A stretch of 64,000 nt of DNA from Pachysolen tannophilus NRRL Y-2460 (GCA_001661245.1 KV454013.1:447637-511636), one strand, 5' to 3'; shown: positions 27,368 through 38,245, counted from the first letter of the stretch. Numbers and translations are program-made. Notes: generated by a model from the sequence alone, not told the origin.

Positions 27368-28663
27368 ATGTTGAAGTTTGAAGAATATCTAGTTGACAGT
27401 TTTAACGTGTTTGATTTCAGTTGTAATGTGGACTTGCTGAAACAAATTTTAAATATAATAGCTCCTGATTTTAAAGGTAATTTAACCGAAGAACTTTTTG
27501 TGAATAATGAATTGGCTATTCTAGGATCTGGTAAGGAATTATGGCAACAGTTTTACCTCAAGGATTTGAAGACAATGCAAATTGTTTGTTCATTTAGGAT
27601 AATAGTTAAAAATGGGTTTAAAGTTGTAAAGTGTAAGAAACAGTCGGATGGTAAAGTGAAATTTTTATTGATGACCCTAGTGCATACACATCCTGACTAT
27701 AGAAAGATGGGACTTCTCCAACGCTTTATCTCTTCAGTAATGGAAAATTATCAAAATGAACTTCTGAGTTTGGGTGAAGAAGTTGAATTTTCTTTGCAAT
27801 CGTTAAAAGAAACAGATTTTGAAATTTATTGGTACTTGTATTCAGTAATTGATCAATACTACAAGAAATTTGGTTTTCAATCATTTGATATGGAATGGTT
27901 GGTATTTGATAAGGTTTACGAGGATGGTTTGATTACATTAGTCGAGAAGGATAAGAAGGATAAAAGAAATTATAATGATGATATGGAATTGATATCATTA
28001 CTTTATGCCAAACACTTTCCAAAGACTGTACAGAGATTATTAACAAGTGAAAAATATTTGTCATTTGAGAATTTTGAAGGTGATAACAATATTTCTGTTA
28101 GTTTTCAAAACCACAGTTTAGACTTTTTCTTTGATAGAGATAATTTGATTTGTAACGAATTCAATGCTGGTGAACCAAATAGAGATAGAAGTATAGGTTT
28201 AATCATAAAACATTCACACATTGGTAAAGAAACTTTTGTGCTTTTTTCCTGTGATTTAATATGTTCTGGATTATTGTTATCAAAGCTTTTCACAAATTTA
28301 GATTCAAATATTAGGGTTGAAAGAAAACTAATCACTAATGATATGGATATAATAGTAAGTCACGTTATCAAGACCTATTTGAAAAATTTCAATTTTTTAG
28401 TTAATCATCCAATGTTTGATAAGAATTTTTCCAAAAATTTAAAAATTTCCATCACCAAAGCTGATGTTGTTGCAAAAGATAGAGAAACTAAAGATTTTAT
28501 AGTCAACGAACTACTTAATAATATTTTTTTAAAGAATGGATCATGGAAACTAGTTCAAAGTAATGAAACGCATTTTTTGCCCATGATGAAAAAAGCAGAT
28601 GAAGAATTTGGAAATAAAAATACTTTGAAATGGATAAACAATGGAATTTGGTGTTTTGGATAA
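27368..28663 (+). CDS. LYC1-like N-acetyltransferase
   Basis: 431 residues. The GNAT-like region has LVHTHPDYRKMGLLQRFISSVM (about 109-130), matching acetyl-CoA-binding motif A (V.P.yr..G). The C-terminal end MMKKADEEFGNKNTLKWINNGIWCFG is typical of the fungal family that includes Yarrowia Lyc1 (lysine N6-acetyltransferase) and S. cerevisiae YGR111W. The Lyc1 substrate is known only from Yarrowia, so use of lysine here is an inference. CTG codons at 27437 and 27764, both variable positions. The gap before it holds a 16-bp GC palindrome. Convergent with ARA2 at its 3' end. Confidence 0.7.
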   Translation: MLKFEEYLVDSFNVFDFSCNVDLLKQILNIIAPDFKGNLTEELFVNNELAILGSGKELWQQFYLKDLKTMQIVCSFRIIVKNGFKVVKCKKQSDGKVKFLLMTLVHTHPDYRKMGLLQRFISSVMENYQNELLSLGEEVEFSLQSLKETDFEIYWYLYSVIDQYYKKFGFQSFDMEWLVFDKVYEDGLITLVEKDKKDKRNYNDDMELISLLYAKHFPKTVQRLLTSEKYLSFENFEGDNNISVSFQNHSLDFFFDRDNLICNEFNAGEPNRDRSIGLIIKHSHIGKETFVLFSCDLICSGLLLSKLFTNLDSNIRVERKLITNDMDIIVSHVIKTYLKNFNFLVNHPMFDKNFSKNLKISITKADVVAKDRETKDFIVNELLNNIFLKNGSWKLVQSNETHFLPMMKKADEEFGNKNTLKWINNGIWCFG

Positions 28664-28780
28664 TAATTTCAAATAGATTAAGCGTATATTGTCCGTCCAA
28701 AAGGATTATTATATATATTAAGCATATTAACCATATTGCAAAAAAAAGATAATGAAGCATATCTATTAAGCGTAAATTAG

Positions 28781-29806
28781 CTAATGTTTTATACCACTTT
28801 CCCAAACTTCACCAAAATGGCTACCTAAAAACTCTTGAGCTTCTTGAAAAATCTTAGTATCTTCCTCAAATGTCTTATTTTTAACTTTCCAGTACTGCGC
28901 TAATGCATCTTTCAATTCGTATAAAGTACTAGCACCTAAGACAGTTGAACCTTGTTTTCCTGACCAATTTTGAATAGCAAATCTTGTGGCTACATCTGCT
29001 AACTCCATATTATATTTCTCTTTTAAGTATACGGCCAATTCTTTGCATTTTTGATTCAATTCTGGAGAACAAGGATGGAATGATTTTGTTCCTTGAGAAC
29101 GTAATAATGACATTGAAAGAATTGAACCGTTATTCAACTTTTTCAAATTTGCATTATTCATAAATTTGTCATAATAATGTAACAACTTGGTATTTTGTAA
29201 ACACATATTGGAATAAGATAAAACTGAATCCAAACTTCCAATTAAAGGATCATCAACACATGCCAATGCAATCTTGTACAAAAATTCAACTGGATAACCA
29301 CTAATACCAAAATTCTTTATCAACCCTTTATCTTTTAATTTTCTCATTTCCCTCAAAGCAACTATGATCTTATCTTCTTCAACAAATTCGATATCATGAA
29401 GATGTAATAAGTCAATGTAAGAAGTATGTAACCTTTCCAAAGAATTCGCAACTGATTTGTTAATCCATTCAGGTGAATACTCAAACTCATCCAATTGGAT
29501 TCTACCAACTTTGGTACATATATAAAAATGTTCCCTATGAATTTCACCATTGAGAATCAATTTATTCAAAGATTTCCCCAATAACACTTCAGAAGGTCCA
29601 TAATAAGGTGAAGTATCCAACGCGTTGATCCCAAGATTAAAAGCATACAAGAGCATATGGTCAATATCCATTGCTTCTGGATCGTTATTGTACTGAGTGT
29701 TAAAAACAGCTCCACCCATTATTAATTCAGAAATATCCGATAAGTCACCCTTCACTGGAACACCAGACAGGCCAATTGGCTTTATAATAGATTCATCAAT
29801 CGTCAT
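28781..29806 (-). CDS. ARA2: D-arabinose dehydrogenase Ara2 (aldo-keto reductase)
   Basis: 341 residues from the ATG at 29806 (the frame is open further but without ATG). NAD-dependent aldo-keto reductase that oxidises D-arabinose to the lactone in erythroascorbate synthesis. Motifs: LGINALDTSPYYGPSEVLLGK (catalytic Asp/Tyr), YICTKVGRI (catalytic Lys), YIDLLHLHDIEFV (catalytic His), IKNFGISGYP, SILSMSLLRSQGTKSFHPCS. The last block and the C-terminal FGEVWESGIKH match S. cerevisiae Ara2 rather than Ara1 or other reductases. One CTG at 29768 in the variable N-terminus. Confidence 0.94.
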   Translation of the reverse strand: MTIDESIIKPIGLSGVPVKGDLSDISELIMGGAVFNTQYNNDPEAMDIDHMLLYAFNLGINALDTSPYYGPSEVLLGKSLNKLILNGEIHREHFYICTKVGRIQLDEFEYSPEWINKSVANSLERLHTSYIDLLHLHDIEFVEEDKIIVALREMRKLKDKGLIKNFGISGYPVEFLYKIALACVDDPLIGSLDSVLSYSNMCLQNTKLLHYYDKFMNNANLKKLNNGSILSMSLLRSQGTKSFHPCSPELNQKCKELAVYLKEKYNMELADVATRFAIQNWSGKQGSTVLGASTLYELKDALAQYWKVKNKTFEEDTKIFQEAQEFLGSHFGEVWESGIKH

Positions 29807-29961
29807 TGTACCTAGATTACCCAACAATTACTAATAATTTATAAGTATATTTATTGATTGGTGAAGTTTTAGTGAAAAAAAAAAAATAAAGTGAAAATAG
29901 TTTCTTGCTAAATGATCTTATCTATCAGTTCAACTAATAAAAAGAACAATTAAAGTGAAAA

Positions 29962-30562
29962 ATGGCTCCATATAATAATTTTAAAAAGAGAAAAGCATTC
30001 CAAGCTGAAGAGGTTAAGAATAATGTTACAATTGATGTAAGTATCGATATTATTTGACTAATATTGATTAAAAAGAGTTTTATTATTAACATTATATAAT
30101 AAGATCGGTAAAAATAAACAAGTCTCAGTAAGACGATACAATGGTGTTAATTTAGTAGATATCAGAGAATACTATCTAGACAAAGCTTCTGGAGAATTGA
30201 GACCGGGGAAAAAGGGTATATCATTGACAGAAGAGTCCTGGAACTTATTAGTCGAAAATCAATCAAAGATTGAAGATGCATTATTGGAATTAAATGGTGG
30301 TACGAAAAAGCCAAAAATAAGTAAGGATACCGTAGATGAAGAGGACGAAAAGGAAATTGAAAGAGAAGTTGAAGAGGAGTTAAAAAGACAAGAAGAAGAA
30401 CAAGTTGATGAAGAAGAAGAAAAACCAGAGTACCCAGAAAAAGATTACGAAGACTCCGAGGATGATGAAGAAGAAGATGACGATAATTTTGAGGATGAAA
30501 ATGGTGGTGACGATGATGGGGAGGAAGAAGAAGAAGAAGAAGAATCAAACTTTGAAGATTAA
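29962..30562 (+). CDS. SUB1: Sub1, PC4-type transcription coactivator
   Basis: Two exons, 29962-30036 and 30104-30562, 177 residues. The donor is GAT|GTAAGT, GACTAAT lies downstream and the acceptor is AAG; phase 0. The junction restores IDIGKNKQVSVRRYNGVNLVDIREYY. The PC4 domain (about 24-85) continues with GELRPGKKGISLTEESWNLL, the ssDNA-binding and dimerisation core. The tail is a long Glu/Asp run, a shared feature of Sub1/PC4 proteins though here C-terminal. Nuclear factor in Pol II initiation, termination and Pol III reinitiation. Because the PC4 core is split by the intron, a single exon would look truncated. Confidence 0.94.
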
Positions 30563-30852
30563 ATTCTTTATAAACTTTCAATTACGGTTCTTCTTCTTCT
30601 TTTTTTTTTTTTTTTTTTTTTTTGGTCTTTTATTTTTGTTGCTGCTGATTGCTGCTGATGTTTTTATTGCTTTAAAACTGTTATTTCTTTTAAGTTTAAC
30701 TTCATTTCTTTTTCAATGAAAAATGGATTTTTTTTTCTCTTCATTAGAAAGGTGAGCTGCTACACTAAAGATTAGAGTAAAATGTAGAAAATCAATGTCC
30801 TTATTATTAACAAATTTTATAATATACAAAAAAGAACTCTAAACAAGAAAGA
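30563..30852. other. Convergent SUB1/transporter intergenic spacer
   Basis: Shared 3' region with a T run at about 30599-30623 and a duplicated GCTGCTGATT. No gene seen. Confidence 0.5.
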
Positions 30853-33800
30853 TTAAGTAAGACCTGAAACTCTCTTAGCATAGACATAACATGTAAACGC
30901 TAATAAACACATACACAGAAATATACCAAAGAACCAATGTAAACCATCTTCATCCTGACCCGGAACAAGTACATTCATTCCCCATAATCCTGTTATTATA
31001 TTCATTGGTAATACAACAGTACCCAATATGGTTATTTTTCCCAAGACATCATTCATGTCATTGTTAACCCTTGTCATATCAATATTAATTTGGGCTAAAT
31101 AATTTGAATGTGATCTTGCTAAAAGTTTCTCGTAATGATTCAAAGATTGAACCATAGTTACTATATGATCTTGAATATCACCTAAATACATCCCGATCTC
31201 TGATCTAGGAGCAACTTCCCATTGCTCGTTGCACCTCTTTGCAAATCCTTTAATAACATCAGCTTTTGAACCAAGTAAACGCAAGATCGACATCACACGC
31301 TTACGACATTCACCAATTCTTCTTAACATATCTCCCTTATGCTCCCACCCTGTGATTTTTGTTGATGAAGAAGAAGTGGAAGAGATTAATGAAGCCTGCG
31401 ACTTCGAAGAAACTGAACGACGTGAACGCTTGGATAAAAGAGACGTTTTATCAGAGGTTGAATGAGTCTTTTTGCCATTAGCACCATCATTATACCAAAA
31501 CGGTTCAATCAGAGATTCGTCGTCAGATTCTGAATCACTAGAATACTCTTCATCAGAATCATCCGAGTCATGGCTATTCATCTTTAAAATAGAATCCTCA
31601 ATAGCATTAACTTCATCTTCAATACTTTCTATCATTGGAGCAAAAGCATCTGTAATATCATCGATCAACGCATAGCCGATCCAGTCGGCGCTAACAGTTA
31701 GATAGTCCCTTAATAATCTTGCCCTTCTTCTAACATTCACAGGATGCGGGGTCGGCGCAAAATGAAACGTTAAAACGGCATCTCTAAAAACAATAATATA
31801 CATATTTAAAGGCTCTAATTCACCTTCTCTTGGTTTATGTCTATATCCTCCTTTTTGTTTATTTTCCTTTACTATTAATTCCTTTTGCTTTCTCGCAGGT
31901 CCATCTGAAAAAATTGAAGATTTCACAGATGATGGTTTTGAATGACGAGAAATATTATTATTTGAAGCTTTTTCTTTTAGAAAAAACAATTTCCTAATCG
32001 CTTTTTTAATACCAGATTTATTAGCTTGATGATCACGTTCATCATCAGATATATCATTATTAATTTCCTTACTTGTTAATTTTTTTTCTATTAATTTTTT
32101 TTGCTTATATCTTTCATGGACTATGTCAAAAGACCTAAAACAGACCAAGTAATAATCTTTGAAAAGTTCCACTTTTTCTCTTGTCTCACCCAAATAGATA
32201 TCCTCTGTTGTCAATGGATGAATATTGAATGCCTTTGACAAAACTTTCATTTCTTCTTCAGTAGGATTTAAAACATCTAACCAGAAAGGTGAAACACCTC
32301 CCAATTCATCTTGATCCTTGATATTAACAGAAGGGGTTGGTGTTTTATAATTACTAGGAGTATTTGATTTAGAGTTTTGATTTTGTTGTAATGGAGGTTG
32401 CTGGGAAGAAGAATTCGTTAAAGTGTGTTCTAATCCATCAGAGGCACTCATTGATGCTTGCTTATTATAACTCATGGAACCATAATGTGAAGCTGAAAAC
32501 AAATCTGCAAATGATTGTCCCTCTTGTAGTAAACCACTAATAGTAGGTGAATGAATGGTTGATTCCAAATCTTCTCTAAAATAAGTAAAGCGAAACTGTT
32601 CAATTAAGTTCTTTGAGTAATCAAAGTTGTTATTAATATTTGCACCGAGTACTTGTGGGGGTAGTGGCGACGCTTGCTTTTGTGGTTTTCTTTCCCATGG
32701 AACAACTTTAGGTGGTCTTAATCTACCGTTTATCGGTTCAGTCTCATTTATTCTTAATTTTGAAGACGATAAAACATTAGTGTCAACGGCGGAAACTATA
32801 GGATTTTGGAACCCCACAATATTATTATTGCCACTGTAGCTACTGGTACTAGATTTTCTTGTAAACCCAGTATGCTCTTGTTGCTGTTGGTAATCGGTGG
32901 TATTGATTTTAGAAGCTTCTTCTAGTTGTTCGAGCTCCTCGCGAGCAAATTCCTCCAAAACTTTCAAGTCTGGCCAAACTTTTTGATGACCTTGTTCATC
33001 TAATTCTTCCAATGGGAAACATACATCATCCAATGAAGAAGCATTTGATGATCCTCTAGAACTCGGATTAGAGCCACTAAACTCAAACTCATCTGAAGAT
33101 GATGAACAGCGGGCATCTTGTTGAGGGGGATTTATATCCTCGTATTCAGGTTCAAATTGTGGTTCAAAAGAATTCTCAAACCTAAGGTGATGAGGAGAAC
33201 GGTTATGACGGTAGATTTCAAAACTGGCCTTATTCTGGGGTTCTTGTCCTGTTGATCCATATCCAGAAACACCCGTTGCAGTGGCTGGCTTAGTATCAGC
33301 TGCCGAAAAATTACCATGATTAGCGCTGCTACTTCCTGACTTTAGATGTTTAGATTCCCGCTGTTGCAATGATGCACCTCCATTATCGGAAATGTCAGGA
33401 GTAGAAGAATCACCATCGTTCAGAAAATCGCGTTTATCAATTGAAGATTGTCTTCTAACCCACTGTTCTGCGAAAGTAGGCCTAGTTGCATGTTTTGGGA
33501 TATATTTTGAAGTCTTTGAAGTAGTTTTCGAGGATGGTAAAGCAGTTTCATGTGACACACTGGAAAGCAGAGGAGGAGAAACAATAGTTGTTCCCAGCAG
33601 GTGAGATTTTGACTTGAATCTCGAAGTGTTTCTATTTCCCAGACGACTAAAGTTTGTATGATCTATAAAAGCCCCTACAGCACTTCCTATATTAGCAGAA
33701 CTTATTGAAGAATCAGAAAAATCTGTATGCAAAATCCCCAAGGCATCAACTTCGCCTTCAGCGTCGTTTTTGTTATTGTTCTTTCTAAAACTTGAATAAG

Positions 33801-34134
33801 ATGGGTTAACCCCCAGTCCTTTGGGATGTGGACTAGGCAAATCTAACGGGAGGTATTTTGCATCATTTAAAGTTGAATTTCGTCTTGAAAGATGCTGAGG
33901 TGAACTATGCAAAAAAGAAGTTCCAAAACTTGCTCTTCTCTTAACTCTATGATGATTACTACTTGGTCTATGGCCATGACTATGGCCATGTACATTTTCT
34001 TCATGATCACCTCCATGATCACCTATATTTTCATTACTTCTATGATTACTATGACTCTTATCATCGTTATCATTGTTATTGTTGACTGGTAATAGAGGAT
34101 CAACTTCCTCGTCCTGATTATTTGAAGCAGACAT
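30853..34134 (-). CDS. CorA-type Mg2+ transporter of the Alr1/Mnr2 group
   Basis: 1093 residues. The C-terminal CorA domain shows SPFWLDVLNPTEEEM, LTTEDIY, VSADWIGYALIDDITDAFAPMIESIEDEVNAIED and the signature GLWGMNVLVPGQ between two helices. The first 600 or so residues are Ser/Asn/Gln-rich and disordered, longer than in S. cerevisiae Alr1 (859) or Mnr2 (969). Alr1 imports Mg2+ at the plasma membrane and Mnr2 exports it from the vacuole; the sequence alone does not tell me which this is. CTG at residue 1073 lies in the second membrane helix (FFGIF-CTG-CM), where Ala or Gly is usual. Its upstream region has an array of TACACCA motifs. Confidence 0.9.
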   Translation of the reverse strand: MSASNNQDEEVDPLLPVNNNNDNDDKSHSNHRSNENIGDHGGDHEENVHGHSHGHRPSSNHHRVKRRASFGTSFLHSSPQHLSRRNSTLNDAKYLPLDLPSPHPKGLGVNPSYSSFRKNNNKNDAEGEVDALGILHTDFSDSSISSANIGSAVGAFIDHTNFSRLGNRNTSRFKSKSHLLGTTIVSPPLLSSVSHETALPSSKTTSKTSKYIPKHATRPTFAEQWVRRQSSIDKRDFLNDGDSSTPDISDNGGASLQQRESKHLKSGSSSANHGNFSAADTKPATATGVSGYGSTGQEPQNKASFEIYRHNRSPHHLRFENSFEPQFEPEYEDINPPQQDARCSSSSDEFEFSGSNPSSRGSSNASSLDDVCFPLEELDEQGHQKVWPDLKVLEEFAREELEQLEEASKINTTDYQQQQEHTGFTRKSSTSSYSGNNNIVGFQNPIVSAVDTNVLSSSKLRINETEPINGRLRPPKVVPWERKPQKQASPLPPQVLGANINNNFDYSKNLIEQFRFTYFREDLESTIHSPTISGLLQEGQSFADLFSASHYGSMSYNKQASMSASDGLEHTLTNSSSQQPPLQQNQNSKSNTPSNYKTPTPSVNIKDQDELGGVSPFWLDVLNPTEEEMKVLSKAFNIHPLTTEDIYLGETREKVELFKDYYLVCFRSFDIVHERYKQKKLIEKKLTSKEINNDISDDERDHQANKSGIKKAIRKLFFLKEKASNNNISRHSKPSSVKSSIFSDGPARKQKELIVKENKQKGGYRHKPREGELEPLNMYIIVFRDAVLTFHFAPTPHPVNVRRRARLLRDYLTVSADWIGYALIDDITDAFAPMIESIEDEVNAIEDSILKMNSHDSDDSDEEYSSDSESDDESLIEPFWYNDGANGKKTHSTSDKTSLLSKRSRRSVSSKSQASLISSTSSSSTKITGWEHKGDMLRRIGECRKRVMSILRLLGSKADVIKGFAKRCNEQWEVAPRSEIGMYLGDIQDHIVTMVQSLNHYEKLLARSHSNYLAQINIDMTRVNNDMNDVLGKITILGTVVLPMNIITGLWGMNVLVPGQDEDGLHWFFGIFLCMCLLAFTCYVYAKRVSGLT

Positions 34135-34906
34135 CTTTAACCTTATACAATAACCAATTTATTATTCTCTTTTCGAATAAATTATAACTAAATTGATCAA
34201 ATGACCATGAGCAAACAATCCTTAGGCTATATTATACTTTAAATAATAATATTATTAATTACTTTGCTTGTCTTGCTTGTCTTGCTTGTATCAATATATA
34301 TAGCAATTTAAAACATTTATACGATTTTTTCTGTCCTGTTTTTCCCATATGATGCAGCGGCGGTGACCCTGTTCTTTTAGCCGCAAAGCAGAACCCTTGG
34401 TAGCTAAAAGGTCCTATCCTAAGGTTTACAGTAAGAAAGATATCGGCTTCAAGGCTAAGTGAAGGTTGCAAAAATTAGGCTGCCTCTCAAGACTTGATCT
34501 AGTGATCTGGAAAGATAAGGATATCGGTTTATAGTATATTAGATATCTTTGATGATTTCTAATTTGATGTATAGTTAACACTCTACACCACTATCACACC
34601 ACTGTAATACCACAAAGTACTGAATACACCCTGCACCAAGTTTTTATTAGCTCCTACACCAGATCTTACACCAGCTCCTACACCAAATCCTACACCACAC
34701 CTTGCACCACTCTTTGGCATTTCAAAATACTTTCTACATCACTTACACCACATAGTTTACCTCGTACACCTTTTCTTCTTCAAAGATTGATGGATTGATT
34801 AATATATCTATTTTACATTTTATTTTTATTAAGATTATACAAAAGGAAAAAACTCCATAAGTTAAAAGCATGAAAAAGAAATAATAATAATAATAATACA
34901 AATTGC
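34135..34906. promoter_or_regulatory. Upstream region of the Mg transporter, structured
   Basis: 772 bp between two minus-strand genes. From the transporter outward: three CTTGCTTGT-type repeats (about 34264-34290), a GC-richer block (34340-34500) with inverted repeat CTTTTAGC (34374-34381)/GCTAAAAG (34403-34410), then an array of CACC motifs (34580-34770). No protein-coding frame is convincing. Confidence 0.55.
34651..34710 (+). repeat. Five degenerate 12-bp TACACCA units
   Basis: Consecutive units CTCCTACACCAG, ATCTTACACCAG, CTCCTACACCAA, ATCCTACACCAC and ACCTTGCACCAC. Additional CACC cores flank them (34581-34640 and 34741-34770). The reverse strand reads TGGTGTAGG, similar to the GGTGTA core of many yeast telomere repeats and Rap1 sites. 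Confidence 0.8.
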
Positions 34907-37054
34907 TTAGTTAATTGGAACTAGGTAATTACTTGGAGCTACACCGACAGCTCCATCGCCGTTCAAGACTTCGCATTCCCACCAACCGTCTTCTTCTTCT
35001 ATTCCCAAGACTAGCATAATATCTCTTTTCTTAAAGGAGAGTTCTTCGGGTTCTCTGGCTTTGTAAGTATATCTTGCTCTACAGTATCGTATGATTGGCT
35101 TTCCTGTGGCTGGTCCTCTTAATGGCAACCCATCATCTCTCAGTAGCGGTTGATGAACTATCGGTGTATTTTTTTTATTGGAAGCAATGGCATCATAAAC
35201 CATTGATTTGGGTCTTGATTGATGTTTTTGTTCCGGTGAGTCTTTCAATAAATTGGCATAGGCATTTGAAGCAATATATTGAGATCTCGATCTATGTGGT
35301 GGTTCTTGTAACAGCAGCATTTGTTGCATGTGCTGTTTCTGCTGTTTCTGCTGCTTATGAGGAGATGAGGGTGCTCCAGAAATACCTCGTATAGATTGTC
35401 TTAAAACATTCATATCTCCGTTTCCTCCCATTTTCAAATCCTCCAATGCAGACCTCAACCTATCAGTACCAAACGACAGATCGATCATTGCATCCTCTGC
35501 TGATTCATCGGTATGTTTTTTAAGAAACTCATTTTTCCCTTCTTTATCATTGTTTAATGAGGAAAAAGCTGGTAAGGAAATTGCACTATTTCTAATTCTG
35601 TGTTGCTGATCCATATTCACGTTATTACTAGGGTTTGCAAAATCAGCTGAAATTTGGGAATTTCTATTTCTTAGTCTTCTTGGTGAATTCCAATGCTTAC
35701 CGTTCTTATAACTTCCATTTCCAGAAGATACTGTTGTTGGATCAGAATAATGACTGTTAGCTGGGTAAGCAGAGCTTGAAACCGATACTGGGGATATTCC
35801 AGAAGAAGCCTCAGATCTAGGTGGTTCTAATCTTGTATTTTCATTTTCGATAAATGTACATGCATCGCTCTCTTGCTCATTATGTGATTGCAGATTTAAC
35901 ATTTTAATATTTTCCAGATGTCTTACCTCAAACGTTATTTTCGAATTTTCCTTTTCACTCAATTGAGGTGGAGTTGGCCTACGAGTAATCTTAACAGTAG
36001 TTGAAGAAGGACTAGCTTGTACAGCTGTGGCATCAGATCTGAAATTAGCATATGTAATTTCATTGGACTCTTCTCTCTTATGATTTCTTTCTCCATTGAG
36101 ATAGTCAATGAATTTAGGAGCAGGATGTATTTCATTTCCAGTACCGTACAATCTTGTAAATTCTGCAATCTCTGCTTTAGCGTCACATTTTTCTAAACTC
36201 AATCTCACATTTTCACATGAATTATCATCAGATAAACAGGAAGCTGAGATCAAATTGACGTATTGCCAGACATTTGATCTTAAAAATTTTATTCTTTCTT
36301 CTTCTAATTCCTGAAATTTGACAAGAGCTAATCTCCACTCTCTGATCCAGCGTTCGTGTATTTCATTAGATTCCTTTACACATTCGTAATACTCATGACG
36401 ATATGATTGAACAAGTTGGTTAGATTTTTCAGCTTTTGATGCTAATTTTTCTAATTCTTTACCATCCAATAAATGTTGCTGAGCATAATAGCTTCTGACT
36501 TTACCGCTCTCTAGTTCATATTTTTGTCTTGAATGTTCTAATTTATTTGCAAGAGCATCTTTATATTTTTTCAATTTGTCAATATTAGCCTCTATAGTTT
36601 TCCTATTAGCCTTGAACGACGAAATGAAGTTTTCCAATGGTTTATATACTTCGTTCACAAGCAGATTAGCCTGTGTGGAGTGGGATTTGGAGATTTGTTG
36701 AGTTTCTATTCTTAGGGTCTCAAAAGAGTCTCTTAAATTACCTATTTCTGATGTTCCGATAGTTCTCTTAGCAATGGAATTGATTCTTCTGGAATATTCA
36801 TCCTCTAATTGAATTCTTTCTTTATAAAAGTTTTGTAATTCCTCGCATGTTTTCTTACCCCATTGCATTTTTCTTTCCATGACTTCTATGGCTTTGTCAT
36901 CTTTATCCTAAATATTTGAAATGAAAATAAAAAAATTTTTTTTTGAAAAAAAAGATGTTAGTACCATAATTAGTTCTTCCTTTCTTCAAAACTTTAGTGT
37001 TTTTCAACTTACCCAAAAGTTATTGACAAAAGCATTATCAATACTAGCAGCCAT
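34907..37054 (-). CDS. HOF1: Hof1, F-BAR and SH3 cytokinesis protein
   Basis: Two exons on the minus strand, 37054-37013 and 36907-34907, 680 residues. Donor TGG|GTAAGT, branch point TACTAAC near 36960 and acceptor TTTAG; phase 0. Exon 1 encodes MAASIDNAFVNNFW, which completes the F-BAR/FCH start. F-BAR domain about 8-270: CEELQNFYKERIQLEDEYSRRINSIAK, QHLLDGKELEKLASKAEKS. A Ser-rich linker follows, then a C-terminal SH3 (about 615-680): ARYTYKAREPEELSFKKRDIM, GWWECEV, GVAPSNYL. This architecture is that of Hof1/Cyk2, which links the actomyosin ring to septum formation at the bud neck. Without exon 1 the start would be missed. Confidence 0.91.
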
Positions 37055-37894
37055 CTTTACTTTTGACCAAAAAATATAGCTCTAAAAGGTTTTAAAACTT
37101 TTTTACTCGTAAATTTCAACTCCGGTATTAATTCTTATTTTTTCTGAAATATAGAGCGAAAATTTCTAGTTGTAAATACTGAATTCAAACCAGAACTTAG
37201 AAAGTAGAAGTAGGATCAAGATTTCAGCAAAAAGTTAGCTTTACGAAAAGAAAATGGAATATTTAAATCAAAATCAATACATTGTCAATTTGTAAAAGAA
37301 GAAGAGCAAAAGAACTACTAGTACTTTCAGAGAGAAGTGGTTTAATTTCATCTGTTTACATTTTGCCTGTTTGAGAAACATTTCCTCTTTTGTATAATTG
37401 GGGCTATTATACACTACTTATATTGATCAACTGTAAAGTTTATCAACTTCAGTAAATTCATACAGAGAATGAAGCAGATATCGGTTTGAATGGAGGACTA
37501 AAATTATTTAAGCATTAGTAGTTGTACTTCAAAGCAAATTTTTTTTGGCAAGACATATTATGGTAATACTACAAACCCATAAAAAAATAATTATGGGAAA
37601 ATGTTGAAAAAAAAATAGCACAATAACGCAATTTATTTAAAAATACATAGTATTCATCAAACCTTTCATTCTCAAAATTTTCATGTTCCCCTGAGATTGC
37701 TGATAGCATCTGCAACGTCAAAAACAGTGCCTAGAGCAATTGAAACAAAGAAACTTAATGAAAAAAAATCAAATTAAAAAAAATTAATAAAAAATAAAAA
37801 TGAAAGGAAAGAAAATAGTTAATTTAACTAATCCTTAATAAATACATTACCGTTTCCATCTTCCTTCAGTGCTGATTTTTCATTCAGAAAAAAT
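37055..37894. other. HOF1 upstream / RPS20 downstream region
   Basis: 840 bp without a gene I can name. Around 37680-37740 there is a less AT-rich block that, read on the minus strand from a CTCTAG acceptor-like site at about 37731, gives TVFDVADAISNLRGT then stop. No matching upstream exon was found. Confidence 0.35.
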
Positions 37895-38245
37895 TTAAGC
37901 AGCAATAGTAACTTCGACATCTACACCTGGTTCAATAGTGATTTGGGTGATTTGTTTGACAACTGAAGCTGGAGCTTGTAAATCGATATATCTCTTGTGG
38001 ATTCTCATTTCATAAGTATCCCAGGTCTTAGAACCTTCACCATTTGGAGTCTTTCTGGTGTTAATCTTTAAGACTTTAGTTGGCATTCTAACTGGACCTT
38101 TCTTGATCAAGTTGTGTCTGTTAGCATTGTTGATAATGTTGTTAGAAACTTTTTCCAACTGCTTAACCTTGGTGGAGATTAAAGTGATTCTAATCTTGTG
38201 AACCTCTGGTTGCTCAACGGATTTTTCGTCTTTGATGTCTGACAT
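37895..38245 (-). CDS. RPS20: 40S ribosomal protein uS10 (Rps20)
   Basis: 116 residues of ribosomal protein uS10. Conserved segments: [64 protein letters not shown] and [13 protein letters not shown]. Full length and intronless, as in S. cerevisiae. No CTG codon, as expected for a highly expressed gene. The region upstream carries a Tbf1-like palindrome and a Rap1-like site, typical of yeast ribosomal-protein promoters. Divergent from URC4. Confidence 0.98.
   Translation of the reverse strand: MSDIKDEKSVEQPEVHKIRITLISTKVKQLEKVSNNIINNANRHNLIKKGPVRMPTKVLKINTRKTPNGEGSKTWDTYEMRIHKRYIDLQAPASVVKQITQITIEPGVDVEVTIAA

Noticed and set aside
34565-34770. True internal telomere repeat
   Set aside because: Units are too degenerate and the period (12 bp) and spacer bases do not give a constant telomeric repeat; better described as clustered short motifs.
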